This document shows positions 10,600-21,442 of a stretch of 64,000 nt of DNA, piece by piece. The stretch is from Amylostereum areolatum (taxonomy: Eukaryota > Basidiomycota > Agaricomycetes > Russulales > Stereaceae), in NCBI GenBank assembly GCA_012932865.1, contig SAXG01000038.1, forward strand, positions 186,001-250,000, given 5' to 3'. The notes beneath the pieces are model-generated. The model worked only from the letters and a program-made list of their open reading frames with translations. It did no database searches and was not told the origin of the DNA. A program made the translations under genes and the position numbers. The number at the start of each line of letters is the position of its first letter. Position 1 is the stretch's first letter.

Positions 10600-12424
10600 A
10601 TGGCCAGCAGCGATATGGACGTAGAAGAAGGAGAAGTGGAAGACAGCTTGGAGGCACAGCAGGTGAGGAGCCAATCAGTCGACTTCCGACCACGCCTGAA
10701 ATCTTCCCATCCAAGTAGGCTCCCGCCGACCCAGAAGAAGGCCAGATTGCCTTCGTCATCCCGCTCTCGCCATCTCAACCCCTCCCAGACGCCGTCATCG
10801 CCAAGTGCCGTCAGATCATAATGCCCGTTCTTCTCAAAAATGTCCAGAGAGAGGGCATGCCGGTCTCGCAGGAGTTGCTGGACAAAGCGGCCAGCATGTT
10901 TACGGAGGAGCGGTGTCGCGAGCTGCTAGCGCACGCGCACAAGACGCGCCAGCAGATGGACGCACGGTCGACGAGGATCGGGCAGCCCAATACCACTTTT
11001 CCGACAATGGACAACTTTACATTTCTACCGTCACGCCCGCCTTCGCCGATAACAAAACGAGCCAGGGAGGATGACGCGGACTCGTCTGAGCTTCAAGGCA
11101 GGGAGAAGAGAAGCCGATTCGACAGTGGTCCAACCAACATCGTGCAGCCTCCAGTGCGGACCAGTACTGTCCGCGCTGGAAATGGCGTTGCAGTCTCACC
11201 GGGACGGGCCACGAGCATCCAGCCTCAAGGTAAAGCACCATCCGTCGACCCGGATTCCCCCATGGCGACCCTCGTGGACGATACGTCTTCTCATCCGCAG
11301 TCCAAGGACAGCAAAGTGGCCATGGGTTCTCCACAGGCAGACACTAGTGTCCCAGACGTTATCCAGGAAGCCGTGTCGATAACCCCCCTTTCTGGCGCCC
11401 CCACATCCGCAGCGCAACGATCACTCGATATAGATCCTAGTCCACCTATACCTCCACCTGGAGGACTCAATTCAACTCTTTCCCCTCGCTCGCTCGCGGA
11501 AGCTAGTGCTTCACCTGCAGGCCATCCCACCACGGCGCAAGAAGGCGCAGTCCCCGCAGATATCAGTATTGGTCCCACAAAATACGTCCAAGATGCATGG
11601 GAGCCACCAGACGACACCATGGGCATCCCAGCCTTTACTCGCTCTTCACCAGCTCCTCCAGCTCCAGTCGCGGAACCTGCATCCCTCGCTCCGCCCGTTC
11701 CCCCCGCCCAACCTCCCCCGCCATCACAGCCGTTTGTATCGCTTGTTCCGGGATTATGGGCCCTTCACCTTGGCGTATCCACACCCGATATCATCGATAT
11801 CTCCGTCGAGGTAGACGAGGCGACGGCAGCTGCTATCCAACGATGGATTCGTCGGTGGGAATACTTTGAGTAATCTAATACTTTTCTACCCTTCTGGCCG
11901 CATGCTGATCCTATTCTGTGTCAGTCCGTCTGCTCGCCATGTCGTGGTACGACTCCTATGCATCCCGCTCGCTCAGGTCCAAGAGCTGAACGCGCAAATC
12001 GGCGGTCAAAATCCAATGCCCTCGCCCGCGCAAATTGCGACGTCCATGGCACAGTTTCAAACCATATGGCCTCTTCCCAACGGGTCGCTCATCGTTCAGC
12101 TTAACTTGAACGACGGCGGCAAGACATGGTTCGCGCCCGCCCTGGTAACCCCCCCACTTTCCCCTTCTGCCACGCGGCTGACTTCTTGTCTGTCAGACAC
12201 CAAACACTCCTTTGGATGTATCGGAAGCGATCCAACCAGGCATGAACTCGTTACGGATGATCCAGCTCGCAGATATGTCCACCTACGTCTTTGTGCTGCA
12301 CGCCGACGAACCGGCGAAGGAGGATCTTGCGGCACTGGACGAGCATCGGGTGGCCTGTAAGGGATTTGCGGATGATGGCTGGGCGGTGACCAACTCGGAG
12401 TTCGCGTTTCCGTTGTCCGGATGA
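10600..12424 (+). CDS. Uncharacterised 553-residue protein with disordered middle and conserved C-terminus
   Basis: Well-formed four-exon gene: 10600-10662, 10719-11869, 11925-12144 and 12197-12424, all with GT-AG introns of 52-56 nt and continuous frame. The acidic N-terminus is MASSDMDVEEGEVEDSLEAQ. Next comes a predicted helical segment, VIAKCRQIIMPVLLKNVQRE to about RQQMDAR, then some 250 residues rich in Pro, Ser and Ala with basic patches (KRARED, REKRSRFD), probably disordered and nuclear. The C-terminus looks folded: WPLPNGSLIVQLNLNDGG, then LDVSEAIQPGMNSLRMIQLA and TYVFVLHADEP. That alternation resembles a beta-sandwich such as the PINIT fold of SUMO ligases, but no SP-RING follows, so I do not assign it. 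It shares a 415-bp divergent promoter region with RAI1. Confidence 0.8.
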
Positions 12425-12834
12425 GTTGTCTTACTTCTTGGTCGCCGGTTTGGCGAGTGTGCCGTTCTTTCTCACCTTGCTTTCTGTCACGGTCTGTTTG
12501 TTTTGCATGCATTTGTTTTGATTTTTGCAAGTGTGTAGTACTCATGTGTAATGTGCGGTGTTCACTATATCTTGGTACGACTTGTGAGCTATTGGCTATT
12601 GATCAACTTATATGACCCATGGTCTCAAGTCGCCCCAGTTTGTCACTTGCAGAGGTTCCCCACCCCCGTGGGGCAGGGGCAGGGTGTAACGGAGGGTCAC
12701 GAGCACCTCCGCGGACGCGTTTGCTTCTGATAAAGTAACATCTTTCAGTCGGCTCCGGCAATGTGACTGACTGGTACATAAAGTCTCCCTTCTACAAGCC
12801 ACCACCTCCTCCACGACCCCCCGCTAAAGAAACC
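12425..12834. other. Intergenic region upstream of the enoyl-CoA hydratase gene
   Basis: About 410 bases. It holds the 3' untranslated region of the preceding gene and the promoter and leader of the next one. A pyrimidine-rich leader with CCACCTCC runs lies just before the ATG at 12835. No other gene or repeat was seen. Confidence 0.5.
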
Positions 12835-14035
12835 ATGACGGTCGACTACGGCGCCCAGGGGTTCACAGACATCTTGGTCTCGTTGGATGGCGGAGTAGCG
12901 GTGGTCACTCTCAACCGACCGAAACAGTGTGTGCTCACCTACCCATTTCTACGGGGATTCTGACATCAGACAAATGGCTCTTGTAGGAGGAACACGTTCG
13001 CGGGGACGATGCCCCAGGAGATAGTCACCGTGTTCGACCTGCTCGACCGCGACGACCGCGTTCGCGTGGTGGTGCTCACCGCCGACCCCGCAGCGCCCGC
13101 GTTCTGCTCCGGTGTACGTGCTCTCGTCGCCCGTCTGACCCTTTCCTAAGCACGCTCGGGTCCTCGTAGGCCGACTTGAACAACGGCTGGAAGAGCATTT
13201 TCGCACACTCGCCGGTGGAAACGGAAGGCCTGCGAGGTGCGTCTCCCCACGGTCGACTTCGTGCGTCTCATCCTGACGGAGCGGGGCTTTATAGCGCACA
13301 GGGACACGGGCGGAAAGGTGACAATGGCCATCTTTCGCTGCAGGAAGATCACCATCGCGGCTGTGAACGGGCACGCCGTCGGCGTGGGCGTGACCGGGTT
13401 CCAGCTCCCCTGCGACTTCCGCTTTGTCTGGGCGGGAGCAAAGCTCGCCCTCCCCTTCGTCAGGCGGGGCATCAGTGCCGAAGGTGCGACTCTTCTCTTT
13501 TCTTTTTATCGTGCTCGCGGTCGTCTAATGCACGCGTGCGCGTTCCAGCCGGATCCTCCTACCTCCTCCCGCGCCTCCTCGGCCACGCCAAAGCGACCGC
13601 GCTCCTCCTCACAGGCGGCACCTTCACCCCCGACTCGCCCCTCCTCCAAGGCCTCTACCACCAGATCCTGCCCACGCGCGACGCCGTCTTCCCCGCCGCC
13701 CTCGCGTTCGCCCAGGACCTCGCGGCCAACACCTCCCAGACGGCCATCGCCTCGACCAAGGCGCTGCTCTGGCACGGCGCGGACTCGATCGAGGAGCAGC
13801 ACATCCTCGAGTCGCGTGTACTCGCCGAGCTTGCGTCGAGCGGGGACGCCGCGGAGGGCGCGCTCGCGTTCAAGGAGAGGCGGCCGGTTCGGTTCGTGGA
13901 CATCCTCGGGAAGAATTTGACGGATTGGGTTCCGTGGGTGAGTGTGAACTGCTTGGACTGGTTTCTGGAACTCGCGCTGACGGATGGTTTCAGTGGAGGC
14001 CTGTGGACGTTACTTACCACCGAACGAAGCTGTGA
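12835..14035 (+). CDS. Enoyl-CoA hydratase/isomerase (crotonase superfamily)
   Basis: Crotonase-fold enzyme acting on enoyl-CoA thioesters, 301 residues from six exons: 12835-12926, 12987-13113, 13170-13236, 13295-13483, 13549-13937 and 13994-14035, frame continuous throughout. Family marks: VAVVTLNRPKQRNTF near the N-terminus, VVVLTADPAAPAFCSGADL forming the CoA/oxyanion-hole loop, and ITIAAVNGHAVGVGVTGFQLPCDFRF, the second oxyanion-hole helix. The hydratase Glu usual in the next helix is replaced around LPFVRRGISAEAGSSYLLPRLLG, where AEAGSS is the expected turn; an isomerase activity of the ECI/PECI kind is therefore at least as likely as hydratase. The last three residues are TKL, a weak relative of the peroxisomal SKL signal. 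The start is the ATG in good context; upstream in-frame GTG is ignored. Confidence 0.88.
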
Positions 14036-14509
14036 AAAGGGCGTTCGCGTGGATGCGCTGGATGGGCGTGGCTGGCCGATCTCTCTGTACTATATTCAAT
14101 TACCTATCTACATATCAATGAACGATATTTTACCGTGTCGGAATGTTTGGTAAACGGGACCGGGAACCACGACCTTGAGAAGGTTTGACGAAAGTGTTTC
14201 GTCTGCCTCGAAGAGACCACCGGCGTGAACGCGGGAATGCGGGGCCCCGCACGGGGATTTCTTTTGACCACGACGCGAAAGCCCTTCACAACGCCCACCA
14301 CGGTCAGTACCACGACCCACCGATGTCGAAAGACACACGCATTGTTCATGTTCGCTCTTCAGATGCGCTCAAGTCGATGCTAAGTCGACATTTTGGACTT
14401 GCAGTACAAGCACATCGCTAGCTTCGTTTCCGGGACCGGGACGGGTGCGTCTTTGATGCTTGTTTCATTGTTACAAGTCTAACGGTTTGCTATACACAGC
14501 GCGCCCACC
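14036..14509. other. Intergenic region upstream of the PrpF-like gene
   Basis: Roughly 470 bases with no gene I can support. Open frames here are shadows. It presumably contains the 3' end of the hydratase transcript and the promoter of the next gene. Confidence 0.5.
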
Positions 14510-15941
14510 ATGCTACGCAAACACATCCCCCGTCTGCTCCATCCTCGACGCTGTTCACCCTCTCTCCACCGGGCCCTCTCCTCCAAAGCCAAACCCACCT
14601 CGACTTCCGTCGACGTACCGCCCAGCACACCGAACCTCATCCCCGCGACCTTCCTCCGCGGCGGCACCTCCAAGGGCATCTTCCTCAACCGCGCGCACCT
14701 CCCAGCCGACCGCGCGCACTGGCCGCGCATCTTCCTCGGCATCATGGGCTCGCCGGACCCTGAGTACGGTCGCCAGCTCAACGGCATGGGCGGCGGCGTC
14801 TCCAGCCTCTCCAAGATCTGCGTCGTCGGGCCGCCATCCAGACGCGAAGAGAGTGACACTGCGGACGAAGAGACGGACGTGGACGTCGAGTACACCTTCG
14901 TCCAGGTTGGCATCCGCGACGGCGCGATCGACTACTCGGGCAACTGCGGCAACCTGTCGAGCATGATCGGCGTCTTCGCCGTCGACGAGGGGCTCTGCGC
15001 CCCGCGCGTGGATCCCGACCCGAGTGCCACGAACGCACCGCGCAACGCGGGCACGGTGCGCGCGTGGAACACGAACACGCGCAAGCGCGTCGACACCACC
15101 TTCCCCGTCGACGAGGCGCACCTCCCCGCGCTCGACGCGCCGCAAACGCGCATCGCAGGCGTCGCGGGCACGGGCGCGACCTATCACGCTCGACTTTATG
15201 TTCCCTGCCGGCGCGGGCACGGGCGCGCTCCTTCCCACGGGCCGCCCGACTGATTCCCTCGAGCTGCCCAAGGACTCGGAGCTGGTCGCGCGCCGACTCC
15301 TCCATGCCCGCGTCCCTCGTGGACGCCACGAACCCGACCGTCTTCATCTGGCTCCCGGATGTGCGCGACGCGCTCGGGCTCGCGCCGAACTCCGCGGTCG
15401 ACTTTGCGGACGGGGAGACGCGCGCGCTGCTCGAGGCCGTGCGGCGGGCGGGCGCGGTGAAGATGGGATTGGACCCCGCGGCGCAGGCGCAGCCGAAGAT
15501 CGCCGTCGTCAGCGCGCCAGAGGACGGGGACGTCGAGGCGGACATCGTCGTGCACGCGTTCTCGATGGGCGTGCTGCACAAGGCGGTGCCGATGACCGTC
15601 GGCCTGTGCTTGGGCGTCGCGGCGCAGATACGGGGCTCGTACCCGTGGCGGATCATCCAGGCGCGAAGGGGGAAGACTGCGAAGGCGATCCCACAAATCA
15701 AGCTGGAAGGGAACGCGGACGCGGACGCGGAGGTATGCCGTATCATTGAAGAGGAGGAGACGCGACTGTACCCGGAAGGAGCGGATCCTTCTCGCGTTGT
15801 TTGGCGAGACAGCCGTACGAGGATCCGGCATCCAGGCGGGGTGGTGGAGGTGGGGGCAGCTGTTCAACGAGGACGCGGTGGTCAGCGCGAAGGTGGTCAG
15901 GACCGGGAGGCAGGTTGATGAAGGGTGTGGTGTGGTGGTGA
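14510..15941 (+). CDS. prpF: PrpF-type (2-methylaconitate cis-trans isomerase) protein, four frame breaks
   Basis: Member of the PrpF/DUF453 diaminopimelate-epimerase fold. Bacterial PrpF isomerises 2-methylaconitate in propionate breakdown. The N-terminus (MLRKHIPRLLHPRRCSPSLH...) is Arg-rich without acidic residues, as in a mitochondrial presequence. Signature blocks: PATFLRGGTSKGIFLN, GMGGGVSSLSKICVV, YSGNCGNLSSMIGVFAV, SLVDATNPTVFIW, MGVLHKAVPMTVG and, at the end, VRTG-RQLMKGVVWW then TGA at 15939-15941. No introns are needed. The gene shifts frame at about 15,183 (extra T), 15,287 (extra C), 15,857 (extra G in a G run) and 15,914 (extra G). Each is one additional base, and every block before and after is well conserved, so sequencing error is more likely than pseudogenisation. 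Confidence 0.8.
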
Positions 15942-16794
15942 CCATGAAGTCAACGGAAACATGGAATCTTTTGTTCTGGTTTGTGCACTCGAGGTCATCA
16001 TCTCGGTTGCGTACTTTTCGACCTTCTCGCGGATTGGGTGACTACGATGTCTTCCTCAGAGGCGACGTCGTACTCGAGGGTAAGTAGAAGAAAAGATAGA
16101 CCGTAATATACGCAACTATCAAGAGACATGCAGCCGAAGGTGGTCGTCGATGTCAGACTTTGATGGCATTGGGGTGTGCTGACTCCTGAGGAGGTTTTCA
16201 AGGAATTCGCCGACATAAGCGTTCAGAGCGTCGTGAAGATCAAAGAGTGGTCGCCAGTATTCGATTCTGAAGACAACATTCCGTTGATGACACAAAACGG
16301 CCTGTCCGGATTCGTGTATAAGTAGAACTTTAGAATATATGCGCCAGTGAGTGAGGATTGGATAGAACCTAGATAGAACCCAGTAATTGAACGATGGCCG
16401 AACCCCCGGTCCGCGAGGCGGTTCGGTTTGATGGTTCGGTTGTCGAGCCGGAGCGAACTTGTCAGACTCACAGCTGCTGGTTCTGAGCGAGTTACAGAGG
16501 CGCAACTCTGTAACTGAACACAATGAACCTACTTGCCTCGTCACTCTGTACTCGACTACTCTTGGCGGCCGTGTGGACGACTGGCTTCCATTTCGACGCA
16601 ACTCTATCCATCTATCTATCAGTATCATTCTGGCGGGCTTCTTGTCACATGAAATATTCGCACTTTTTGTCTACTAGAACTTTCTCAGGTGCCTCTCCCG
16701 CCACACCCGAGCCATTGATCCCAGTATCCTTGGGCTTTGACACGGGCACGAGCCATAAACCACGGCTTGTACTTGCCCTCCCCCCTAACCAACC
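15942..16794. other. Intergenic stretch, no gene recognised
   Basis: About 850 bases between the PrpF-like gene and the hydrolase. A long minus-strand open frame (16,119-16,628) has no recognisable domain and I do not call it. A small inverted repeat (GTTACAGAG...CTCTGTAAC, about 16,491-16,514) and a GGTTCGGTTT/GGTTCGGTTG doublet at 16,430-16,442 are present; the latter recalls hAT subterminal sequence but is too short to assign. Confidence 0.4.
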
Positions 16795-18230
16795 ATGCTC
16801 GACGCGCACGATTACACCCTTCGTGGTACCCCCGAGGACGGCGAGCTCAGCATCGCATTGACTAGATATCGGCTGGCACGCTCGCCGCCCTCCTGTGCAA
16901 CCCTCGCCACAGAGCGCCTTGCTTTGCTCTTCGTTCACGGCGTTTCTTCTCGTATGGAGTCACACGTCTGGTACTACGGTGCACTTCCGATCTCACGCGA
17001 TTCATATAGACAAGGAATGCTGGCTTCCGACTATCGAGCGCCTTTTTGAACTACACGCCACCGCGCCCAGTACTGCCTTTGACCTCGTCGAGGCATGGGC
17101 CATCGACTCGCCCAACCACGGCCACTGCAGCGGCGCTGAACGAAAAGCATTTTCTCACGCATCCAGAGGGCATAAGTCTGTGTTGTTATCCGTTGTTCGC
17201 CGGGGTGAGGGAAGCTCACTCTCGACTAATCGCCAGCTGCGTACGAATGGGGCCGCGCCGTCCAGGTTCTCCTCTCCACGGGGCTGATCTCTGGTACCAA
17301 CATAGTCGGGATCGGTCACTCCGCGGGCGCGTGCGTCACGTGCGTTCTCTCCCAGTGCCCTCCCTCCCGATATCATTCTCACCCCCTCCAAAAAGCATCC
17401 TCTCCACCACCGGTTTCCCTACCACTGCCCTTCCCTACGCTTCCCTCATCCTAATTGAGCCCCCCATGATGTCACGCGAGATCCTCGCGCGCGCCCAGGC
17501 GCGGGAGCGCCAGACCGCGCTGCTGAGCGTCATCGAGATGGCCAAGATTCGGAAGGACGTCTGGGTCTCGCGCGAGGAGGCCAGGACCTGGTTCGCCAAG
17601 CGGCTGCCGTGGAAGCGCTGGACCGAACGCGCGCTTGGGCTTTACATCGTGCGTGCGGTCCCTCATGCGTCCCGTTTCGAATTGCGGGCCACATTCTGAC
17701 TACCTCCTTTCTAGGATCACGCGCTGCGTGATCTGCCGACAGGGACATATCCCGACGTGGAGGGCGGCGTCACGCTCGCGTGCACGCGCGTGCAGGAGGC
17801 GGTCGGATATGTTTACCACCAGGACGGTATTGACAGTCTTGACCGGCTCAAGGAGCTCTGTCCTGCCATTCCGGTACATTGTATCTTCGGGGGAAGACTG
17901 GACATGGTGTGCGTGTGTTTCTAGATGTTTCCCGCTGCATTGGAACACTGATTGGGCGCTGGGCGCTGGGCAGACCAGAGGAGACCAAGCGGTCGATTGT
18001 GGATGAGAGCGAGGGACGGAGGATGACGAGCGTCACACACGTTGCGGGTGCGGGACATCTTGTGAGTGGCCTATATCTCTCAGGCGCGCGTAGGCGTGAA
18101 AGTAATGTACGCGCTGCGCCAGGTCGTACAAGAGGACCCTGATGGGCTTGCATTGGCGATTTGGGGCGCCCTTCACCACGGGCAAGGGTACAAGCAGAAT
18201 GACGTGACGGAGAGGAAGAGCAAATTGTGA
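16795..18230 (+). CDS. Alpha/beta hydrolase with C-terminal SKL (peroxisomal)
   Basis: Serine hydrolase of the alpha/beta-fold superfamily, resembling fungal peroxisomal lipase/hydrolases. Exon 1 is 16795-16951 and exon 2 starts at 17010. Marks: ALLFVHGVSS (strand with HG oxyanion motif), WAIDSPNHGH, VGIGHSAGACV with the nucleophile in G-H-S-A-G, SLILIEPPMM, IPVHCIFGGRLDMV (region of the acid residue) and VAGAGHL with the catalytic His. The last three codons are Ser-Lys-Leu before TGA at 18228-18230, a canonical PTS1, so a peroxisomal location is likely. The frame breaks once near 17,125 (one extra base; AALNEKHFLTHPEG resumes) and again near 18,062-18,083, where either one extra base or an implausibly short 22-nt intron must be removed. 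The splice after HPEG lacks an obvious GT donor. Confidence 0.75.
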
Positions 18231-18485
18231 CTGTGTGCGCAATATATATAAACAGCGTGCGTCACGGAATGGTTACCCCACGAACTAGCTAGCAGCATTT
18301 CGAGTGGACAAGCGCCAGACGGCCTCTTGCAATACTACATCGTAACTTACACGCACACTCATCCTGGGGGTCATACTACACCTCCGGTTGGCACGAATGG
18401 CCACATTTTGAAGTTCGAAGGAGTCATCTAAGTCTTTCAGACTCGGTCGGACCCATCGACGTACCCAGCATATTTTTTGACAGAG
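18231..18485. other. Convergent intergenic region
   Basis: Short region between the convergent 3' ends of the hydrolase and a DUF6534-type gene. It presumably carries both 3' untranslated regions. Nothing else was seen. Confidence 0.5.
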
Positions 18486-20759
18486 TCAGGCTTGTTCAGA
18501 GTATCTTCCCCACCATAGGCCTGCCCCCCGAGTAGTCGTAGCTGTTTCACTGGTCTGCTCTGCAGACGGTCCCGATGTAGCTTTGAAAGCGGAGAGCGAT
18601 ATCACGCCCCCTTCAGAGAGCTTTTGACGCACGGTGGCGCGAGTGTTCAGGCTGCCCATGGGATTGAAGTCGATCGGCATGTATGAAAAGAAAAGCGGAA
18701 GACACGTACGTAGTCATGAGCGAACATGAGTATACTATTGAAGATTTTGGTTAGCTTTCTAATAGAGATATCGCCGAGATGTAGTTGTAACATACGTCGA
18801 ACCAGCACGAAGAAGAAGGGGGCATATATCAGGGTACTTGTGGACGCAAGCCACTGAAACTATGCATTAGCTAGGATATCCTGACCGAATACATGTACAA
18901 TACACTAACCGAAACCAAACACGCGAATGTGCACATGCTGGAAAATATTGTGAATAGAAGTGATGACAGAATGGTGAGCTTGTCTCACGTAGTCAGAAAA
19001 CCTATATTATGTTCGTTAGTAAAGACATCGATATCTCGACCGGAGTAGCACGTACAAGTGTTCATGGTGTATATGATCAGGAGGCGGATCGCGCGACTTG
19101 TCCTGAAACAAAATGTGGGCTGAGCCAGGTTTAAGTCGAAGAAAATGTCCATCTATACCTCGCGGTGAGATTAGTGCGCCCTCTTCGGAGGTAGTATATC
19201 ATTGTGACCGCGATAAGTGAGTCGCAAGCCAAGTCGAGAGCGAGGGCCGTAGTAGTGAAAGGCTTGCAAGTTTCCATCAGCTGCTGCTGCCGTGACGAGG
19301 GGGGCGAGAACGAACCAACTCCGGTGAGAAGTTCCCGAAGAAGACGACTTGAACCCTGAGAGCAAACCGGTCAGACGACAGGTGGTTTCGGATCTGACAT
19401 ATAACCACGGACCCTTTGATAACATACACTAAAGAGCGCGGTCAATGCAATGTCATACGCGCACAATACAGGAAGGACGCACGTATACCACCGGTAACTA
19501 CATTGCGCATGTCAGAGGATTGATAGCACGTAGAAGGTGACCCGAACTAACTCATTTGGGCCAGCGATAGCAGGCACTGAAATACGTCAGGTCAGTGAAG
19601 GAGCTGGGGCTACACAGTCTATGAGCGTACAATCAGGGAGGGAATGATCCACCGTCTGCCGCTGACTGTGGCGTCCGGTAAGATAAGGTGTTCGTCAGCA
19701 GGAAACGTTATGCGGGGCTTACGAAAGTAAACACGGTATGCGAAAAACCTGCGCGTTTCTCATCAGTACTGCGGGGAAGGAGTCGACATATTCGAGGGCA
19801 CCATTGAACAAGGAGGCTTAGGAATGCCTGTGTATATTGTCAGATCGGTATACACAGGGAACATAAAAGGGTTGTATCTACCCCAACTGTAACTTGACTC
19901 TAGGGAACATCATTGGGTCAGTGGCGTGCCCGGCGTAGAGGGTAACATAGATGAACGAACACATAGACTCCTTAATATATTCGTCAGTATGACAGATCGA
20001 CCAACGTCCAGCATTGACTTGCCACGTTGTTTTAGCCAGAACAGTGTAGTCGCCAAAGTTCGTAACCGTGTAATGATAATACACGACGGAAACCAGCATG
20101 ACGTGCAACGTATCGATGGTCCTAAAGGCCGCGTCGTTATTTCCGATCGAAAGGGGGGGGGCATAAATACAAAGCCTAGGCTCACATGATGACAGCCACC
20201 TACGCATTCCGTTATTTAATACCTTCTGGAAGCACTAGCAAGAAGGGACTCACAAACGTCTTCAGAAAGCGCCCGTCATTCTCGGAATGCTCCGTGTAGT
20301 AGAGATACACCTGGAGACAGGTGATCCCGTACATCAGGAAAAACCTCCCTTACTAAAAATCTACTAATTAGAGGGGGACCTTCCTAATTCCCTGTTCCCG
20401 CTGCCAACCTGCAAGGCACTACGTCAACGTAGGTCCCTGTCACCCTTCTGGCCTCAACTATGTATTTGAAGTGCAAATATGAGGTCAATGTCGACGACGG
20501 TGCATCGAAATGTGTACGGGGTTTTGTGAGAATAGAGCCCGTTAGTTCACTTTAGGAAGGTCCCCCTCTAACTAGCGCTAATTTGCTGGATTTGTTGATT
20601 TTAGTAAGGGAGGTTTTTCCTGATGTAGATCCTGCATCACGGGTATACATAGGTTGTCGTCTCTTAGGCAGATGTACGGGATGGGACTTACGCGGTTGAA
20701 AATATGATTCCAATGTATGTAGCACCAAGGACATTGTCGAGCGGGATGAGTGAAGGCAT
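18486..20759 (-). pseudogene. DUF6534-type seven-helix membrane protein, copy A, broken by a MITE
   Basis: One of three paralogous integral membrane proteins of the basidiomycete DUF6534 type (function unknown; suspected receptors or channels). ATG at 20759 gives MPSLIPLDNVLGATYIGIIF; the next exon reads YGITCLQVYLYYTEHSENDG, later TIDTLHVMLVSVVYYHYTVT and NFGDYTVLAKTTW, and the C-terminal exon SLNTRATVRQKL up to a TGA at 18486. Many small exons are separated by 50-60 nt introns; the one after KTTW uses a GC donor (GCAAGT). A 294-bp MITE (20332-20625) sits inside the second exon, splitting a TAC codon and duplicating TA. Removing the MITE and one TA restores Ile-Tyr-Gly-Ile-Thr in frame. As it stands the gene should give no full-length protein. 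Confidence 0.7.
20332..20625 (+). mobile_element. 294-bp MITE, copy 1 (in DUF6534 gene A)
   Basis: Short non-coding element with terminal inverted repeats of 27 bases beginning CATCAGGAAAAACCTCCCTT and subterminal inverted copies of AGAGGGGGACCTTCCTA. It is flanked by TA on both sides (2-bp target duplication). The reverse complement of 62469-62762 is the same sequence with no difference I could find. It encodes nothing and would need transposase from elsewhere. Strand is assigned arbitrarily, opposite to copy 2. Confidence 0.92.
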
Positions 20760-20795
20760 GGTTATAGACGGCAGACGAAACTGCGTTAGATGAAG

Positions 20796-21137
20796 CTAGT
20801 CGAGAGGGAGATAGATCCGGGGATCAGTCTTCGCGACCAGAGGAGAATTGATCAATGACTTATAACCGCCTGGTGAGAATATCCCGACGAAGGGATGCGT
20901 CTTGAAGTTGTTTAGCCAATGGATGTCACGGTCATCTTCGTTCTTCTCCTCGGGATACACCATGATCAAGCGGTGATAATTGCAGGACCGCTCGAACTTC
21001 GTGATGAGACCTCACGATGAGGGCTGAGCATGATCTCGGTTTTGATGATACTTAGGAGCCTTCAACCCTCCATCACGTAACGCCTTCGTCAAAACAACCC
21101 CACTGGACTTCTCGGACTTCCGCAGCTTCCCTCCCAT
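20796..21137 (-). pseudogene. Small unrecognised reading frame with one internal TGA
   Basis: On the minus strand ATG at 21137 opens MGGKLRKSEKSSGVVLTKAL and runs 41 codons to a TGA. The same frame continues without a break as ITKFERSCNYHRLIMVYPEE, then DIHWLNNFKTHPFVGIFSPG, to a TAG at 20796-20798. The amino-acid composition looks like real protein on both sides of the stop, so this is either a decayed 113-codon gene, a one-base error, or the exons of a gene I cannot join. It lies just upstream of DUF6534 gene A and downstream of cdc27. No family is recognised. Confidence 0.4.
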
Positions 21138-21442
21138 ACCAAGAACGGTTCGTCAAACAACATAGGATAGGATATTAAATCTCATCATCAACGGAATCAA
21201 ACCAACCTCTCGATGTCGTGTTCGAGCACATCGCTGTGCTCAGCGCTTTCATCAGATTGTGAGGGCGCTAGGCTGTACAAACATCCATCACGACAACAGA
21301 GCCTCTGTGCAGTTGCGCCTGGGAATGTGTTTTGAATCGAAGAGGATTGGAAGCTCCAAGAAAGACGATTGCATCGATTCTGAGCCGGCGTAAGCGGCAT
21401 CGACCAGTGAATACAAACGGAAACATCCATCCACTTCGTATT

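Noticed and set aside
14555..15945. Long minus-strand frames opposite the PrpF-like gene
   Set aside because: High GC makes both strands open; the + strand carries the recognisable PrpF blocks.
18058..18083. 22-nt intron in the hydrolase gene
   Set aside because: Far below any workable fungal intron length; a one-base extra insertion explains the frame equally well.
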